Source: Panopea generosa
Taxonomy: Eukaryota; Mollusca; Bivalvia; Adapedonta; Hiatellidae
DNA length: 64,000 nucleotides
NCBI GenBank assembly: GCA_029582155.1
Contig: CM055897.1
Location: forward strand, 15,738,482 to 15,802,481
Direction: 5' to 3'
Shown here: piece after piece, positions 13,469 through 22,699 of the stretch
Layout: each line of letters starts with the position of its first letter
Position numbering within the stretch: position 1 is the stretch's first letter
Notes under the pieces: generated by a model
Seen by the model: only the letters and a program-made list of their open reading frames with translations
Databases searched by the model: none
What the model was told of the DNA's origin: nothing
Translations under genes and position numbers: made by a program

Positions 13469-15415
13469 TTTCATCCATACAGAAGTATACTACGAGGAAA
13501 TTTAGAACAAAGATGAAATGCTGATAAATTGTTGAAATAAAGTATTTACAACATGTAAAACTAATCCGAAAATAAATTGAATACTGAAGAATCGAAGGTT
13601 TTAAAAATTGCCTAAGGCGTACGAACTGGTTAGTGTACGAATAAAATAATTAGACTGCGTCTCAAATTTTACATACAAAAAAATACGAAACTACCTTCGT
13701 AATAAGTATTAAAGCAGTCTAGCAAAAAATATTATTTTATTTCAGTCTTCAATATCATGTACTTTCAGTATAAAATGTGAACCAATGTAAAGCAGTCTGC
13801 CAAATCCCCCAGAGGAACTTTTTAACCCCGTATTAAATAATGCAGCCCGCCTTCGCAATAACCGATATAGACGCGCTATTCAGCTCTAAAATAATCAAAT
13901 TACCACGGTGTACAATGAAGTGTTAAGTCACAAAAAACATGTAGTGTACATAAAAGCTTTAATATACGTGACGATAATTATTTTAAACTATTGGTTCAAT
14001 TCACATCGTATGGCTACATATAGAATATGATTCGGATACGGCGGTATCCAATGGAAAGTGACATGCCTTTTTGATACTATTATAAGCAGGAGATATTTGG
14101 GGCGCTGGCCTCATTAAGAATGGTGAGAGAAAAAAGCGAAGACAGTTTGCGGATGTAATAAGTTTAAACCTCCAAGCTCAAAACGTTGTTTTTGAAGAAT
14201 TGTATTATATTTCCAACAGGTTTCAAACTACTACATTATAATCTTATAAAGATTGATTAAATATTTGGCTTCATTTTTATGCCATCAATGGCTAACAGAC
14301 GATCAGTTAACATAATCACTCTTTCCTGGGATCCTAGAAGGTTAACCAGTACTCGAGCACACCCCATCTCCGCAAGAAACTGATAACTTTCTCACTTGAA
14401 TAAGCGGTGAGAGACGAATGATAATGAGACACAAAGTCGTATATCAATCATCACGGAGACTGTGGCGGGCAGGGATTCGAACTCACGACCCCTGGATTGA
14501 TAGTCAGACGCGCTAACGACTGAGCTAATTATATGAAGAAATTTATAAACTATTTGTGCTGGGTTGTTGACGAGTGGGTTTAAACCATTGGTGAGTTTAA
14601 TGTCGCCTTTGATCACCCTATGCGGTGACCCCAGCCACTCTTTAAAAAATATTAAACTGTTAAATTGTAAGACAGCATGTTTTTCTTAAAATAGTCATGG
14701 GATAAATCGAATGTTTCATTCTTTCATGGGTCAAATTTACATTCAATGAAGAATCTTGACTTTCACTGAAAAAAAGAAAGAAAACGAAGATCACAAAGGA
14801 CACGAAGGTGGCGAGAACTGAAGGACTTTTACTCGACTGGCACTTATCGAGTCGAAAAGTCGAGGTGTAACTTCATATTTATACAAGGAACTGAACAAAG
14901 TGCCGGATTTACTTACGCGTCAAGACACGAAAGTCAACTATGAAAAACAAATCAAAATTGGAAATGGATGATAGAGCTGACAAACTATTAGTAAATATTA
15001 GTTGATGCTTCTTCAGACTTTAGATAGACGTTTCCTGGCTGATACGGCTGTAGATATTCCCGATAATCTAACTGAACATACAAAACCGATATCAAATGTA
15101 ACACACAGTTCTAACATTATCAACACTATTTTATAAAATTATAAGACTCGTCGTAGCCATTATATTTTTGAGCTGATACTAATGCACGATGTTCTTTATT
15201 AATATGCAAACGGAATGAAACCTGAAATGATTTTCCATTCCAGAATTAATATTTTAGAATACATTTCTTTTAAAAAGTTAAACGATATTTTAATGTATTC
15301 TTTTTTCAAAAAAAAAAAAAAAAAAAAAAGAATTGTCAATATGCTTAATAAAATCAACATCAAATGCCGATAATTAACCAAAAATACTCTTACCTTTCAG
15401 TTTAGAATTCGACAT
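6783..15415 (-). CDS. IFI44-like, tail-anchored P-loop GTPase (five-exon gene)
   Basis: Coding exons in order: 15415-15394, 11425-11191, 10175-10012, 8352-8143, 7345-6783. They sum to 1194 nt, 397 residues plus stop, and every junction keeps phase with GT-AG ends. The P-loop is GKVGSGKS (residues 45-52), followed by AFINTL; G3 is DFAG (119-122) in the context IFDFAGLED; G4 is TKYD (220-223). The order, spacing and the 'SKTKFLTRY' segment fit the interferon-induced protein 44 (IFI44)-like family, whose members bind guanine nucleotide and are tied to antiviral responses in animals. Unusual is the C-terminal hydrophobic segment (about 372-390) with seven residues after it, a tail-anchor arrangement predicting a cytosolic GTPase on an organelle membrane. 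The 22-nt first exon is inferred from splice phase and an upstream TATA box. GIMAP-type GTPases are the main alternative, but the motif surroundings fit IFI44 better. Confidence 0.82.
7346..8142 (-). other. GTPase intron 4, no other feature seen
   Basis: 797 bp of AT-rich intron with donor GTAAGC and acceptor TTTAAG. No mobile element is recognisable. Confidence 0.7.
8143..8352 (-). CDS. GTPase gene, exon 4
   Basis: 210 nt bounded by acceptor TTGCAG and donor GTAAGC. It begins with two bases completing a glycine codon and ends with one base of a tyrosine codon. The protein runs GYIDPGVTIKTLEEL..., then a beta-strand segment KKIIFVHSCLEEVP, which matches the position of the strand before G4 in IFI44-type GTPases. 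Confidence 0.85.
8523..9570 (-). pseudogene. mariner-family transposase, full-length but inactivated, inside GTPase intron 3
   Basis: Read on the minus strand with several frame changes: an N-terminal MKPEEKIEIKAYVKARVS, then an HTH segment (RPVVAATKGN, VRAMVKKM, SKVAYILGISEGTVHHIL and KLCARWIP), then PVIAKRSRSANKVLYAIFF, KKGKTITGKSY, and a C-terminus LQKCVSF..VYFEGL. These are the landmarks of mariner (DDD-type Tc1/mariner superfamily) transposases, and the 1048-bp span is the usual full length. Catalytic aspartates are still visible in GDDT, RDTN (normally HDNA) and YSFDL (normally YSPDL), but there are at least four in-frame stops and several frameshifts. I could not find terminal inverted repeats. 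The insertion lies between GTPase exons 3 and 4 and is antisense to neither: both read minus. Confidence 0.8.
9571..10011 (-). other. Rest of GTPase intron 3
   Basis: Intronic AT-rich DNA upstream of the mariner fossil. No mariner inverted repeat could be recognised. The donor is GTGAGC at 10011. Confidence 0.6.
10012..10175 (-). CDS. GTPase gene, exon 3 (G3 motif)
   Basis: 164 nt with acceptor TTTTCAG and donor GTGAGC. The peptide includes LPHIFDFAGLEDENTDSL, whose DFAG is the Walker B/G3 element. Both splice phases match the neighbouring exons. Confidence 0.85.
10176..11190 (-). other. GTPase intron 2, no other feature seen
   Basis: 1015 bp of very AT-rich intron between donor GTATAA and acceptor TTTTCAG. 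No repeat family or open frame of note. Confidence 0.65.
11191..11425 (-). CDS. GTPase gene, exon 2 (P-loop)
   Basis: 235 nt with acceptor TTTGTAG and donor GTATAA. It encodes KIVLIGKVGSGKSAFINTL (Walker A/G1) and DEQSKTKFLTR. An internal methionine (11381) could serve as a start, but the open frame continues upstream to a good acceptor, so translation more likely begins in the exon at 15415. Confidence 0.87.
11640..12340. repeat. 55-bp minisatellite in GTPase intron 1
   Basis: About 12 units of 55 bp with conserved words 'gttcagcaatcattctgat', 'acagctgtggaaaagg' and 'cctttaatacagacat'. The spacing is very regular (for example 11706 to 11761). Units from 12000 on share 'ttcacc' in place of 'tttacc'. 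One partial duplication occurs near 12265. Confidence 0.92.
12341..13410 (-). other. GTPase intron 1, middle part, nothing seen
   Basis: AT-rich intronic sequence with no recognisable element on either strand. Confidence 0.5.
13414..13467. repeat. (CA)n microsatellite in GTPase intron 1
   Basis: About 26 uninterrupted CA pairs. Confidence 0.95.
14250..14535 (-). mobile_element. tRNA-derived SINE (family B) in GTPase intron 1
   Basis: On the minus strand a tRNA-like head (tagctcagtcgttagcg, then gagttcgaatccc as B box) leads into a body with 'gtctcattatcattcgtc' and ends in 'gcataaaaatgaagcc' plus a CAAT-type tail. The same family is at 27195-27491 and 49012-49570. It lies in the same orientation as the host gene. 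Confidence 0.8.
15307..15331. repeat. Poly-A/T tract
   Basis: A run of about 22 A on the plus strand, 55 bp inside GTPase intron 1 from its donor site. Confidence 0.85.
15394..15415 (-). CDS. GTPase gene, short first coding exon
   Basis: ATG at 15415 opens MSNSKLK and one further base before a strong donor, GTAAGAGT (15393-15386). That phase exactly completes the codon opening exon 2 (E8-S9). A TATA box lies about 36 bp upstream and an in-frame stop precedes the ATG. The intron to exon 2 is 3968 bp. A different or additional first exon cannot be excluded. Confidence 0.6.
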
Positions 15416-15450
15416 CCTGAATGGATTTAATCTGCGGCAACAGAATGCCT

Positions 15451-15459
15451 TATTTTATA
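15451..15459 (-). promoter_or_regulatory. TATA box of the GTPase gene
   Basis: TATAAAATA on the minus strand, about 36-44 bp upstream of the proposed ATG. A start site about 30 bp downstream would leave a very short 5' UTR. I looked for an interferon-response element (GAAANNGAAA) nearby and found only imperfect A-rich matches. Confidence 0.4.
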
Positions 15460-16530
15460 TCCATTTGAAAGAAATCCTTCCGCCCAGCGATGTATGAAAA
15501 AAAAGAGTCCGAAACTACCGTACTAGAAAACTGATCAATAGTTGGGCTACACATTGGTGAGTTGTAATTTTGATTAATTTATTTCTAATATATAAATCAA
15601 TGGTTTCTTTCTGAAACTGACAAGACAGTACATATTGGTTAGTTTATAATGTAATGAATAACAAACAACAAAACATACAATGTTCCCAGCGATAGTCTAT
15701 GGCATTTCAACTATTACGTCTTTAGCCCACATGCATTACCTCATTTACGGAGCGTATGAATACAAGCTAGTATCTTGATTACGCGTTCTAGTTGTGTAAG
15801 TTTGTACTTTTCGAAGGTCGTCTTATTTGTCCTTCATTTTTTATAACTTAATTGAGGTTGACTGCCAATTTGAATTAACGGTCGTTACACTGATATCGAA
15901 AATAGCTACGGTTAATGGATGTTTGAAGTAGGTTATTTGAAATTTGGAAAATATATGTTTTAAATATTTTCTGTGCTAACACACTGGCAAATTTAAGTAT
16001 ACTTATAAAGTGAAGAGTATTTAGCTTGACGCTTTGATTGGTAAGTAAAACACATTTTATTATAAAATTCTTTTGTGTTCATATTTTTATAATTTTATGC
16101 TTGCTCAGAGTGCTAAACGTAATCTTGCAATATACAAAATTGTACTGAACTTGTAAATGTACCATATTCATTTAAGACTAATTTATTTTCACATATAAAT
16201 TTCTCTCTTTGTTTCACCCTTTGTCTCTCACTCTCTGTACCCCCTTCTCTCTCTTAACCAACTATCTATCTTTCTCTGTCGTCTATCATTATTTGTTCCA
16301 ATATTCTTCCCTACCATAACTTTATCGTGTTGTTGATGATAATATAAGGTTATTATACAGTTCACTGAACAATATGAATTTATATTGTACAAGTCAATGT
16401 CCAGATTTTCGGGACGCTTCAGGTTTGAAGCGTACAATAATGATTTCTTATGTACAATCACGTGGTACAATTGCTCGAAGTTCATTGGAATATATAGTTT
16501 AGGAGGATAATAATTCTACTTATTGTCGCC
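15460..16530. other. Upstream flank of the GTPase gene, no gene seen
   Basis: AT-rich region that should contain the promoter of the minus-strand GTPase. The only core element I can point to is the TATA box at 15451. A CT-rich stretch lies at 16200-16280. Confidence 0.45.
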
Positions 16531-16539
16531 ACCGTTTCC

Positions 16540-16775
16540 CTTATGGGCGACGCCTCCAGAAGAGTATTAGTAATTTTTGGATTTTTTGGAGGATAGTGCA
16601 GAAATACAGAATACCCTTTTGTAGTGTCCCCGAGTCTTTTACATGCCCGGTGAAAGCACCAATGCATGGGATCTCTATTTTTGTTAAAGTCTCACCCGAA
16701 AGACTGATAAGTATGGAGGAGCGAGGGATCAAACCTGCGACCCCTGGGTTCGAAGTCCCTTTATCCTCACTTTCA
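16540..16775 (-). mobile_element. SINE fragment with tRNA 3' half
   Basis: On the minus strand, 'ggggtcgcaggtttgatccc' has B-box character and is followed by a body that includes 'gggtgagactttaac', 'catgcattggtgctttcacc' and 'gacactacaaaaggg'. The 5' tRNA half is weak, so this is a partial or diverged copy. Confidence 0.5.
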
Positions 16776-16949
16776 CATTCTCCTTTTATGTTCGTTCCCT
16801 TTACATCTTTGTGTTCAAAATATTTCTATACAAACACACCAGTACCAGTGTTTTATGACTTGAGCAACACCGTGAAAATCACATGTTTATATTATATACA
16901 CTTAATTAAACATACGCAGATAAAAGTCTTGCTTAAGGACATTACACAT

Positions 16950-17020
16950 TGCTGTGGCGGGGTATCGAACCTGCGTCTCCCGAATCATGGGTCCGATGCT
17001 CTACCACTGGAGCAAACACA
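16950..17020 (-). mobile_element. tRNA-like SINE head
   Basis: Minus strand: 'gctccagtggtagagcatc' (A-box half) and 'caggttcgatacccc' (B box), about 60 bp apart, as in tRNA-derived SINE promoters. The body downstream is unclear. A tRNA pseudogene is the alternative. Confidence 0.5.
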
Positions 17021-17149
17021 CCACGAATCAGGCGTTTCAGGAAAATGTTGGTTACCTATTTACAAAAGGCAAACTTACATTTTGTGTAAACCACAACTTC
17101 GATAATTAATTTATATCAAGATACTTATTTTACTTTAATTTATGGTTAA

Positions 17150-19200
17150 CGCGTTTGACACTTAAACTACAACGCTACGTACATGATAATCACAAAAATG
17201 TACACATGTAGGATAACCTCACCTTTGATACCTTAATTACACAAGACAAAGTATCACATGCATGATAACTTCACGTTTGATACTTAAATTACAGAAGAGA
17301 AGGGCTAAATGTACCTGCATGATAACCATCCGTTTGAGATCTTTATTACACAAGACAAGTGCTACCTACAATATAGACACATGTTTGGAACGTTAGTTGC
17401 ACAAGACAAGCACAAATTGCATGATGACCACCAATTTGATACTTTAATTACACTAAAACAATCACCTACGGCATGATAACCATGCATTTGGTATTTAAGT
17501 AACACAAGACAAGCACCAGTTGTATGATAAGCACACGTTTGGTACATAAAGAATACAAGACACGTGTTACATGCATGGTAAGCACATGGCACATGTTTGG
17601 TATTTAAATCACACAAGACAAGCACAAACTCCACGAGACCATCCGTTTGGTACCTACATTACATAAGACAAGCCCAAACTGCATAATAAGCACACATTTG
17701 GTATCTCAATTACACAATAAAAGCACCAACGGAATGAGAGCCACACGTTAAGTACGTAAATTGCACACGACAAGCACCATTGGCATGAGAACCACGCGTT
17801 CGGTACCTAAATTACTTTAGTCAAGTACCAACTACATCATAAGCACACGTTTGGTACACAAGACAGACACCAACAATGTGAAATCCACACGTTTGGTACC
17901 TAAATTACACGAGACAATCACAAACTGCATTATATGTACAGGCATCAATGACATGGGATGATAAGCACATGTTTGGTACCCAAAATACACAAGACAGGCA
18001 TCAACAACGTGAAATCCACACGTTTGGTACCTAAACTACACGAGACAATCACAAACTGCATAATATGTACAGACATCAATGACATGGGATGATAAGCACA
18101 TGATTGGTACCCAAAATACACAAGACAGGCACCAAGGCCGTGAGATCCACACGTTTGGTACCTTAATTACACAAGGCAATCACCAAATGCATCAGATGCA
18201 CACGTTTGGAACTTAAATTACCCAATTGAAGCACCAATACCATGAGAGTCACGCGTTTGGCACCTTAATTACATAAGACAAGCGCTACTTGCATGAAAAG
18301 CACGTGTTTGATACTTAAATTACACGCAACAAGAACCATCTGCATGCTAAGCACACGTTTGGTATCTAAAATCACACAAAAAGGCACAAAAGGCGTGAGC
18401 TCGACATGTTTGGTACCTTAACTACACGAGGCAATCACCAACTGCATGATATGCACAGGCATCAATGACATGGTATGATAAGCACACGTTTGGTACCTAA
18501 ATAACACAACTAAAGCATCAACGCCATGAGAAGCACACGTTTGGTACCTTAATAACACGAGACAAGCGCTATCTGCATGATAAGCACGTGTTTAGTACTT
18601 AAATAACACAAGACAATTACCAGTTGTTTGGGAACCACACATTTGGAACCTAAATTACACAATACAAGCACCAATGGCATGAAAAACAAACCTTTGGTAT
18701 CTAAAATACACAATTAAAGCATAAACAGCATGAGAACCACACGTTAAGTACGTAAATTACAAACGAAAAGCACATGCGGCATGGGAAACACGCGTTTGGT
18801 ACCTGGATATCACACGATAATCAACAACTGCATAATAAGCACACGTTTGGTACTTTAATTTCACGATTAAAGCACCAATATCATGAGAACCACGTGTTTT
18901 ATATTTAAATTACAAGCGACAAGCACCAACGGTATAAGAACCACGCGTTTGGTACCTAAACTACACTATTAAACAAGCATGATAAGCACACGTTTCGTAT
19001 CTAAAATACACAAGACAGGCACCAACGACTTGAGAACAAGGCGTTTAGTACATAAATTACACACGACAAGCACAAACGGCATGAGCAACACGCGTTTGGT
19101 ACCTAAATTACACTATACAAGCAACAACTTCATGATAACGTTTGGTGCCTAAATAACACAAGACGATCACAAACGGCATGATATGCACATGAATGGTACA
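17150..19200. repeat. 51-bp degenerate minisatellite, ~2 kb
   Basis: About 40 units of roughly 51 bp built from 'cacacgtttggtacctaa', 'attacacaagacaagcacca' and 'gcatgataag' words. Divergence is high, but a local higher-order duplication is visible: a segment with 'tacag.catcaatgacatgg' appears near 17940, 18070 and 18460. Short minus-strand open frames here are imposed by the repeat. Confidence 0.9.
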
Positions 19201-19500
19201 TACTTTAGCATGGAAAATCCGGCCCCATATTAATTTTAAAAATTATACCATATCTTATTTAGTATTTCTAATGAAATATTGAAATATTAGAAAGTTATTA
19301 GATAATTTAGGAACGCACATATTCATTACTGCAGGATTGTTATTGAAAAATTACTCTTAACGGGAATGATATAGTGCATACAATAATCAATGACTGTTGA
19401 TGAACAGTAACTATTTTTGGGAATTAAACACGAATGATTTATAATTCAATTTAAAAGTTAATTAATTAATATAATCATAAACAATGAAAATAATTATATG
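19201..19500. other. No gene seen
   Basis: AT-rich spacer between the 51-bp array and CT microsatellites. Confidence 0.5.
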
Positions 19501-19502
19501 CA

Positions 19503-19503
19503 C

Positions 19504-19543
<40 letters not shown>

Positions 19544-19778
19544 CTATCTCTCAAGACGATACTTTTAAAAAGATATATACAAGAAAAAACAAAAACACAA
19601 AATCTATATTATAATTAACAAATTATATATATAAATTTGTCCTTTATATAGCATGTGAGTAGTCATGAATCCTTAACTGGATCCTACTCGTATAAAACTA
19701 TCAGTTCATGTATGTAAATTGTCCGTCCAGTCAAGATGTGTTACATGTAAATCCATAGTATATAAGTCATAGTTGACA

Positions 19779-19832
<54 letters not shown>
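19503..19832. repeat. Two (CT)n microsatellites
   Basis: CT tracts at 19505-19541 and 19782-19832 (the longer has about 25 pairs), separated by AT-rich DNA. Confidence 0.93.
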
Positions 19833-19838
<6 letters not shown>

Positions 19839-20272
19839 GGTTATAAGTATTATATTATTTGTTTGTCATGAATCATTATAATTTCTTAAAAGAAGACAAG
19901 AAAAAAATGGATCGCATGTCTTCAGGTAACTGTAACACGATAGTATGCAATTAGTTTAAGTGAATAGTAATCTTAACGGGACCAAATATTCCTGATATAA
20001 AGGATTTTGCATTCATTTAATACAATTGTATTGTTAGTGTAAATAATGCACCCACTTTATCCTGTTAATATCTATTAAGTGTGTAATTTTGAGTTAGATT
20101 TGTAAAATGGTATGTATTTATGCAAATCTTAAATGCGTCTTTATTTTGTAAATGGTTGAAGTGCATTGTATTTTGTATATTTGTGGTAATCTGAGACAAA
20201 ATTATCAAAATTATAAAAGTTATAAAAACTCTGCAAAGTGGGTCCACCGTCAATATATGTAAATATGACGTC

Positions 20273-20572
20273 ATGCCTTGGCGGTTTCAAATTAAACATA
20301 AATTACTCATCAAAGGCACTCGTGAATTCCTTCAGTATGTTAACTTTTATTTTAAAAATGTTTTAAGTTTCCCCAGGGTTCATTCTTTAAACAAAATTAA
20401 TATAACTATTAAAGAAAATAAGGATTTGTATGGTGGTAATTTTTCGGAAGCGAGGCAAAATATTGTGAAACAAATGCCTGGATTAAATCTCTTATATTTC
20501 CTTCAAAACACAATGGAAACTATATCTTTATATCTTTATTGTTGTATGATATATCAAACTAGCAATTCTTAA
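20273..20572 (+). other. Open frame of 99 codons, not recognised
   Basis: A stop-free stretch reads MPWRFQIKHKLLIKG... and ends ...MIYQTSNS. Composition is not obviously repetitive, and it has a mixed hydrophobic-basic character, so a decayed element or an orphan exon is possible. I see no splice sites, Kozak context or family motif that would justify calling a gene. Confidence 0.15.
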
Positions 20573-21184
20573 AGGTCATAAAATAAAATAAAGAATTAAC
20601 ATTCTTTATTTAGGGTCCAGATCTTTCTGAACGGTGCACGCGTAGAAACAATAGCGGCGAAATGATCATTTTCGGAAATGTATACACTTTGGAGAAACAT
20701 TTATCTAATTAAGCTTATTAAGATAACGGTAAAAATATCGGCGATTGAAAATATAATAAACTGAACGGTTATTTTGAGGAATCCATATTTGGTAGTTTTG
20801 TTATCTTTCGTGAATTAATGTTGTGAAAGTAACCAGTGACGCCGAAAATTACACATTGCTCGTAAATTAGTAAATTTTGGATGATTTCTTTTCTAATAAA
20901 AATTATATTGGTAACATTGACAATATCACCGATTGATAATGTATTATATCAAATGAGTTTTGCCAGGTTTCTTTCTTGAGTATCTTTAGAGAATTAAGGT
21001 TTCAAAAAGAATCCATTGAGGATAAAACTGCACATTTTGTCATTATCGATCGATTTTGGATGCAATTTTAAAGATTTTATTGAACGAAATATTTCTTCTA
21101 ACCCTTAACAATTTGATGGTTGGGTATTTTGAAACAAATCGTTGAAATATCAGTACATAACTTAAAGTAACACCAAATGAATAA

Positions 21185-21480
21185 GTATTAGTGTATACCC
21201 ATAAAGTGTGGACTTTCCGTAGTGCGTGTGAATCTAACTTGACACCGGTTCCTAATCTCCCGAATCAGGTCTGTTATTCCCCAGATGAAACTAACAGGGA
21301 ACTCCATACCTGTACCACAATTCATAGCACTTAAACGCTTACCAAACAGTGACGTCATTTGACTTCCGTTGAAGCACCTGACCATGCAGCGTGCTCTTAT
21401 CTCACTAGTCATGACGGGTCCAAGAGGAATAGGCTGGGTTCGCTCTATAGTCTCACTTAAAACAGACATCCATTGACCTC
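21185..21480. repeat. Dispersed repeat family D, copy 1
   Basis: Shares words with 33734-34060 and 35155-35365: 'ctcccgaatcaggtct', 'ccacaattcatagca', 'ttaaacgctta', 'gacccaat'-like and 'gggttcgctctatag'. The initial part (gtgcgtgtgaatc) is also found at 41350. No coding frame; a non-autonomous mobile repeat is likely. Confidence 0.65.
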
Positions 21481-21517
21481 GAATGTATATCTCAATACTT
21501 ATTCTCTTTGTAGAGAG

Positions 21518-21850
21518 ACCCCGGCGTGGTCTAGTGGTAGAGCGTCCGCCTCGCATGCGGAAGGTCGTGGGTTCAATCCCCGGCCGGGTCATACCAAAGA
21601 CTTTACAAATGGTACTGAAAGCTTCCTCGCTTGACAGTCAGCATTTAGGGGAGAGTTCTAGGTCTGGTCGGCCCGATGTCAGTATATTGTGACTGGATGG
21701 GGTATCATACCATGTGTCTGCGGCATGATACTCTAGTGTGACAGCGCTCAGAATACTGTCTCGAGTAGACACCGTCGCGATATGACTGAAAAATTGTTGA
21801 ATGCGACGCTAAACACCATACAACAACAACAACAACAACAACAACAACAC
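21518..21850 (+). mobile_element. tRNA-Ala(CGC)-derived SINE, best copy
   Basis: The head folds as a tRNA: acceptor 'gaccccg' with 'cgggtc', A box 'tggtctagtggtagagcg', anticodon stem 'tccgc' with 'gcgga' around loop 'ctcgcat' (anticodon CGC, alanine), and B box 'gggttcaatcccc'. The body includes 'taggtctggtcggcc', 'ggggtatcataccatgtg' and ends 'gcgacgctaaacaccata' followed by a (CAA)n tail at about 21820-21849. The intact promoter and tail suggest a relatively recent copy. Confidence 0.88.
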
Positions 21851-22440
21851 CATACAACATCTCTTTATAAAATAGTTTGAACCACTAGCCTCAATGAAAG
21901 TAAATAGTTGTCTACTATTATTATTCGCTATTTAGTTTCTTTCATGTCAGCACTGGTAGTGTTTTCTTTTTAAAGACATCAATAATAAATGATTTGTTTT
22001 TGATAATCAAAACATCATATGCAGGAAATGAATAACACAAATAATCGTTTTATTTACTTCAATTATGTTTGTATAACAGGAAATAATGAAGTTTTCATTT
22101 TTATTATTGAAAGCATTTTATAAGTATTGTTTCAAGATACACGTGTAAAAATAATACACACCTAGTTTGACTTTCCTATCTAAACGCAAAGTCGAAACCA
22201 TTGATTTAAATCAATTCTATATAACCGAACAAATAACCAACTTCCTCCAGAACACGCACATTGTATTTGATATTATTTTAGGGAAGGAATTACATTGTAC
22301 AATATATACTGAACAAAACTTCAAACTAAACCTAGAATAAAATTAGCTGTATAAACTCTATTAGTAAACCAAATTATTTGAAATTTGACACATAACAATA
22401 TCAAGATGTGAGGCACTGCATTGCTACATTTTGAATAATT
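21851..22440. other. No gene seen
   Basis: AT-rich DNA between a SINE tail and a Tc1-like fossil. No feature that I can support. Confidence 0.45.
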
Positions 22441-22450
22441 ATTACAGAAG

Positions 22451-22555
22451 TCAATATAGTGCATGTCCACCGTTGGCTCGAAGCACAGCAATACATCTCT
22501 GGGGTAAGGACTGAATGTATGATCTTATTGATGCTTAGGTGATGTTTTGCCATTC
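22451..22555 (-). pseudogene. C-terminal remnant of a Tc1-like transposase
   Basis: Minus strand reads EWQNIT, a stop, ASIRSYIQ, then SLPQRCIAVLRANGGHALY and a stop. The pattern 'EW..I....I...I.SmP.RC.AV..A.GGHT.Y' is the usual end of Tc1-type transposases. Only the last 35 codons are clear; an in-frame stop shows it is dead. Confidence 0.7.
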
Positions 22556-22699
22556 TCGATTAGTTTTCAATTTATAATTTCCAAACTCAATACAATGACA
22601 TTAATGTAGCTAAAATAATAAAGGTACCTGAACAGAAGACATCACAGCTCGGACCATGCCTATTTTTTCACCCTTTGTTCCGTACTTAATCTTGCCATA

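Noticed and set aside
15470-15620. Interferon-stimulated response element upstream of the GTPase gene
   Set aside because: A-rich stretches and 'tttctttctgaaac' resemble the motif but lack the GAAANNGAAA spacing.
16596-17105. 169-codon plus-strand frame
   Set aside because: It spans two SINE fragments read antisense; the tRNA-like boxes explain the sequence.
20273-20572. Orphan exon or small gene
   Set aside because: No motif, splice pair or transcript signal visible; listed only as a low-confidence open frame.
21188-21592. 134-codon minus-strand frame
   Set aside because: Runs from a dispersed repeat into the antisense of the tRNA-Ala SINE head.
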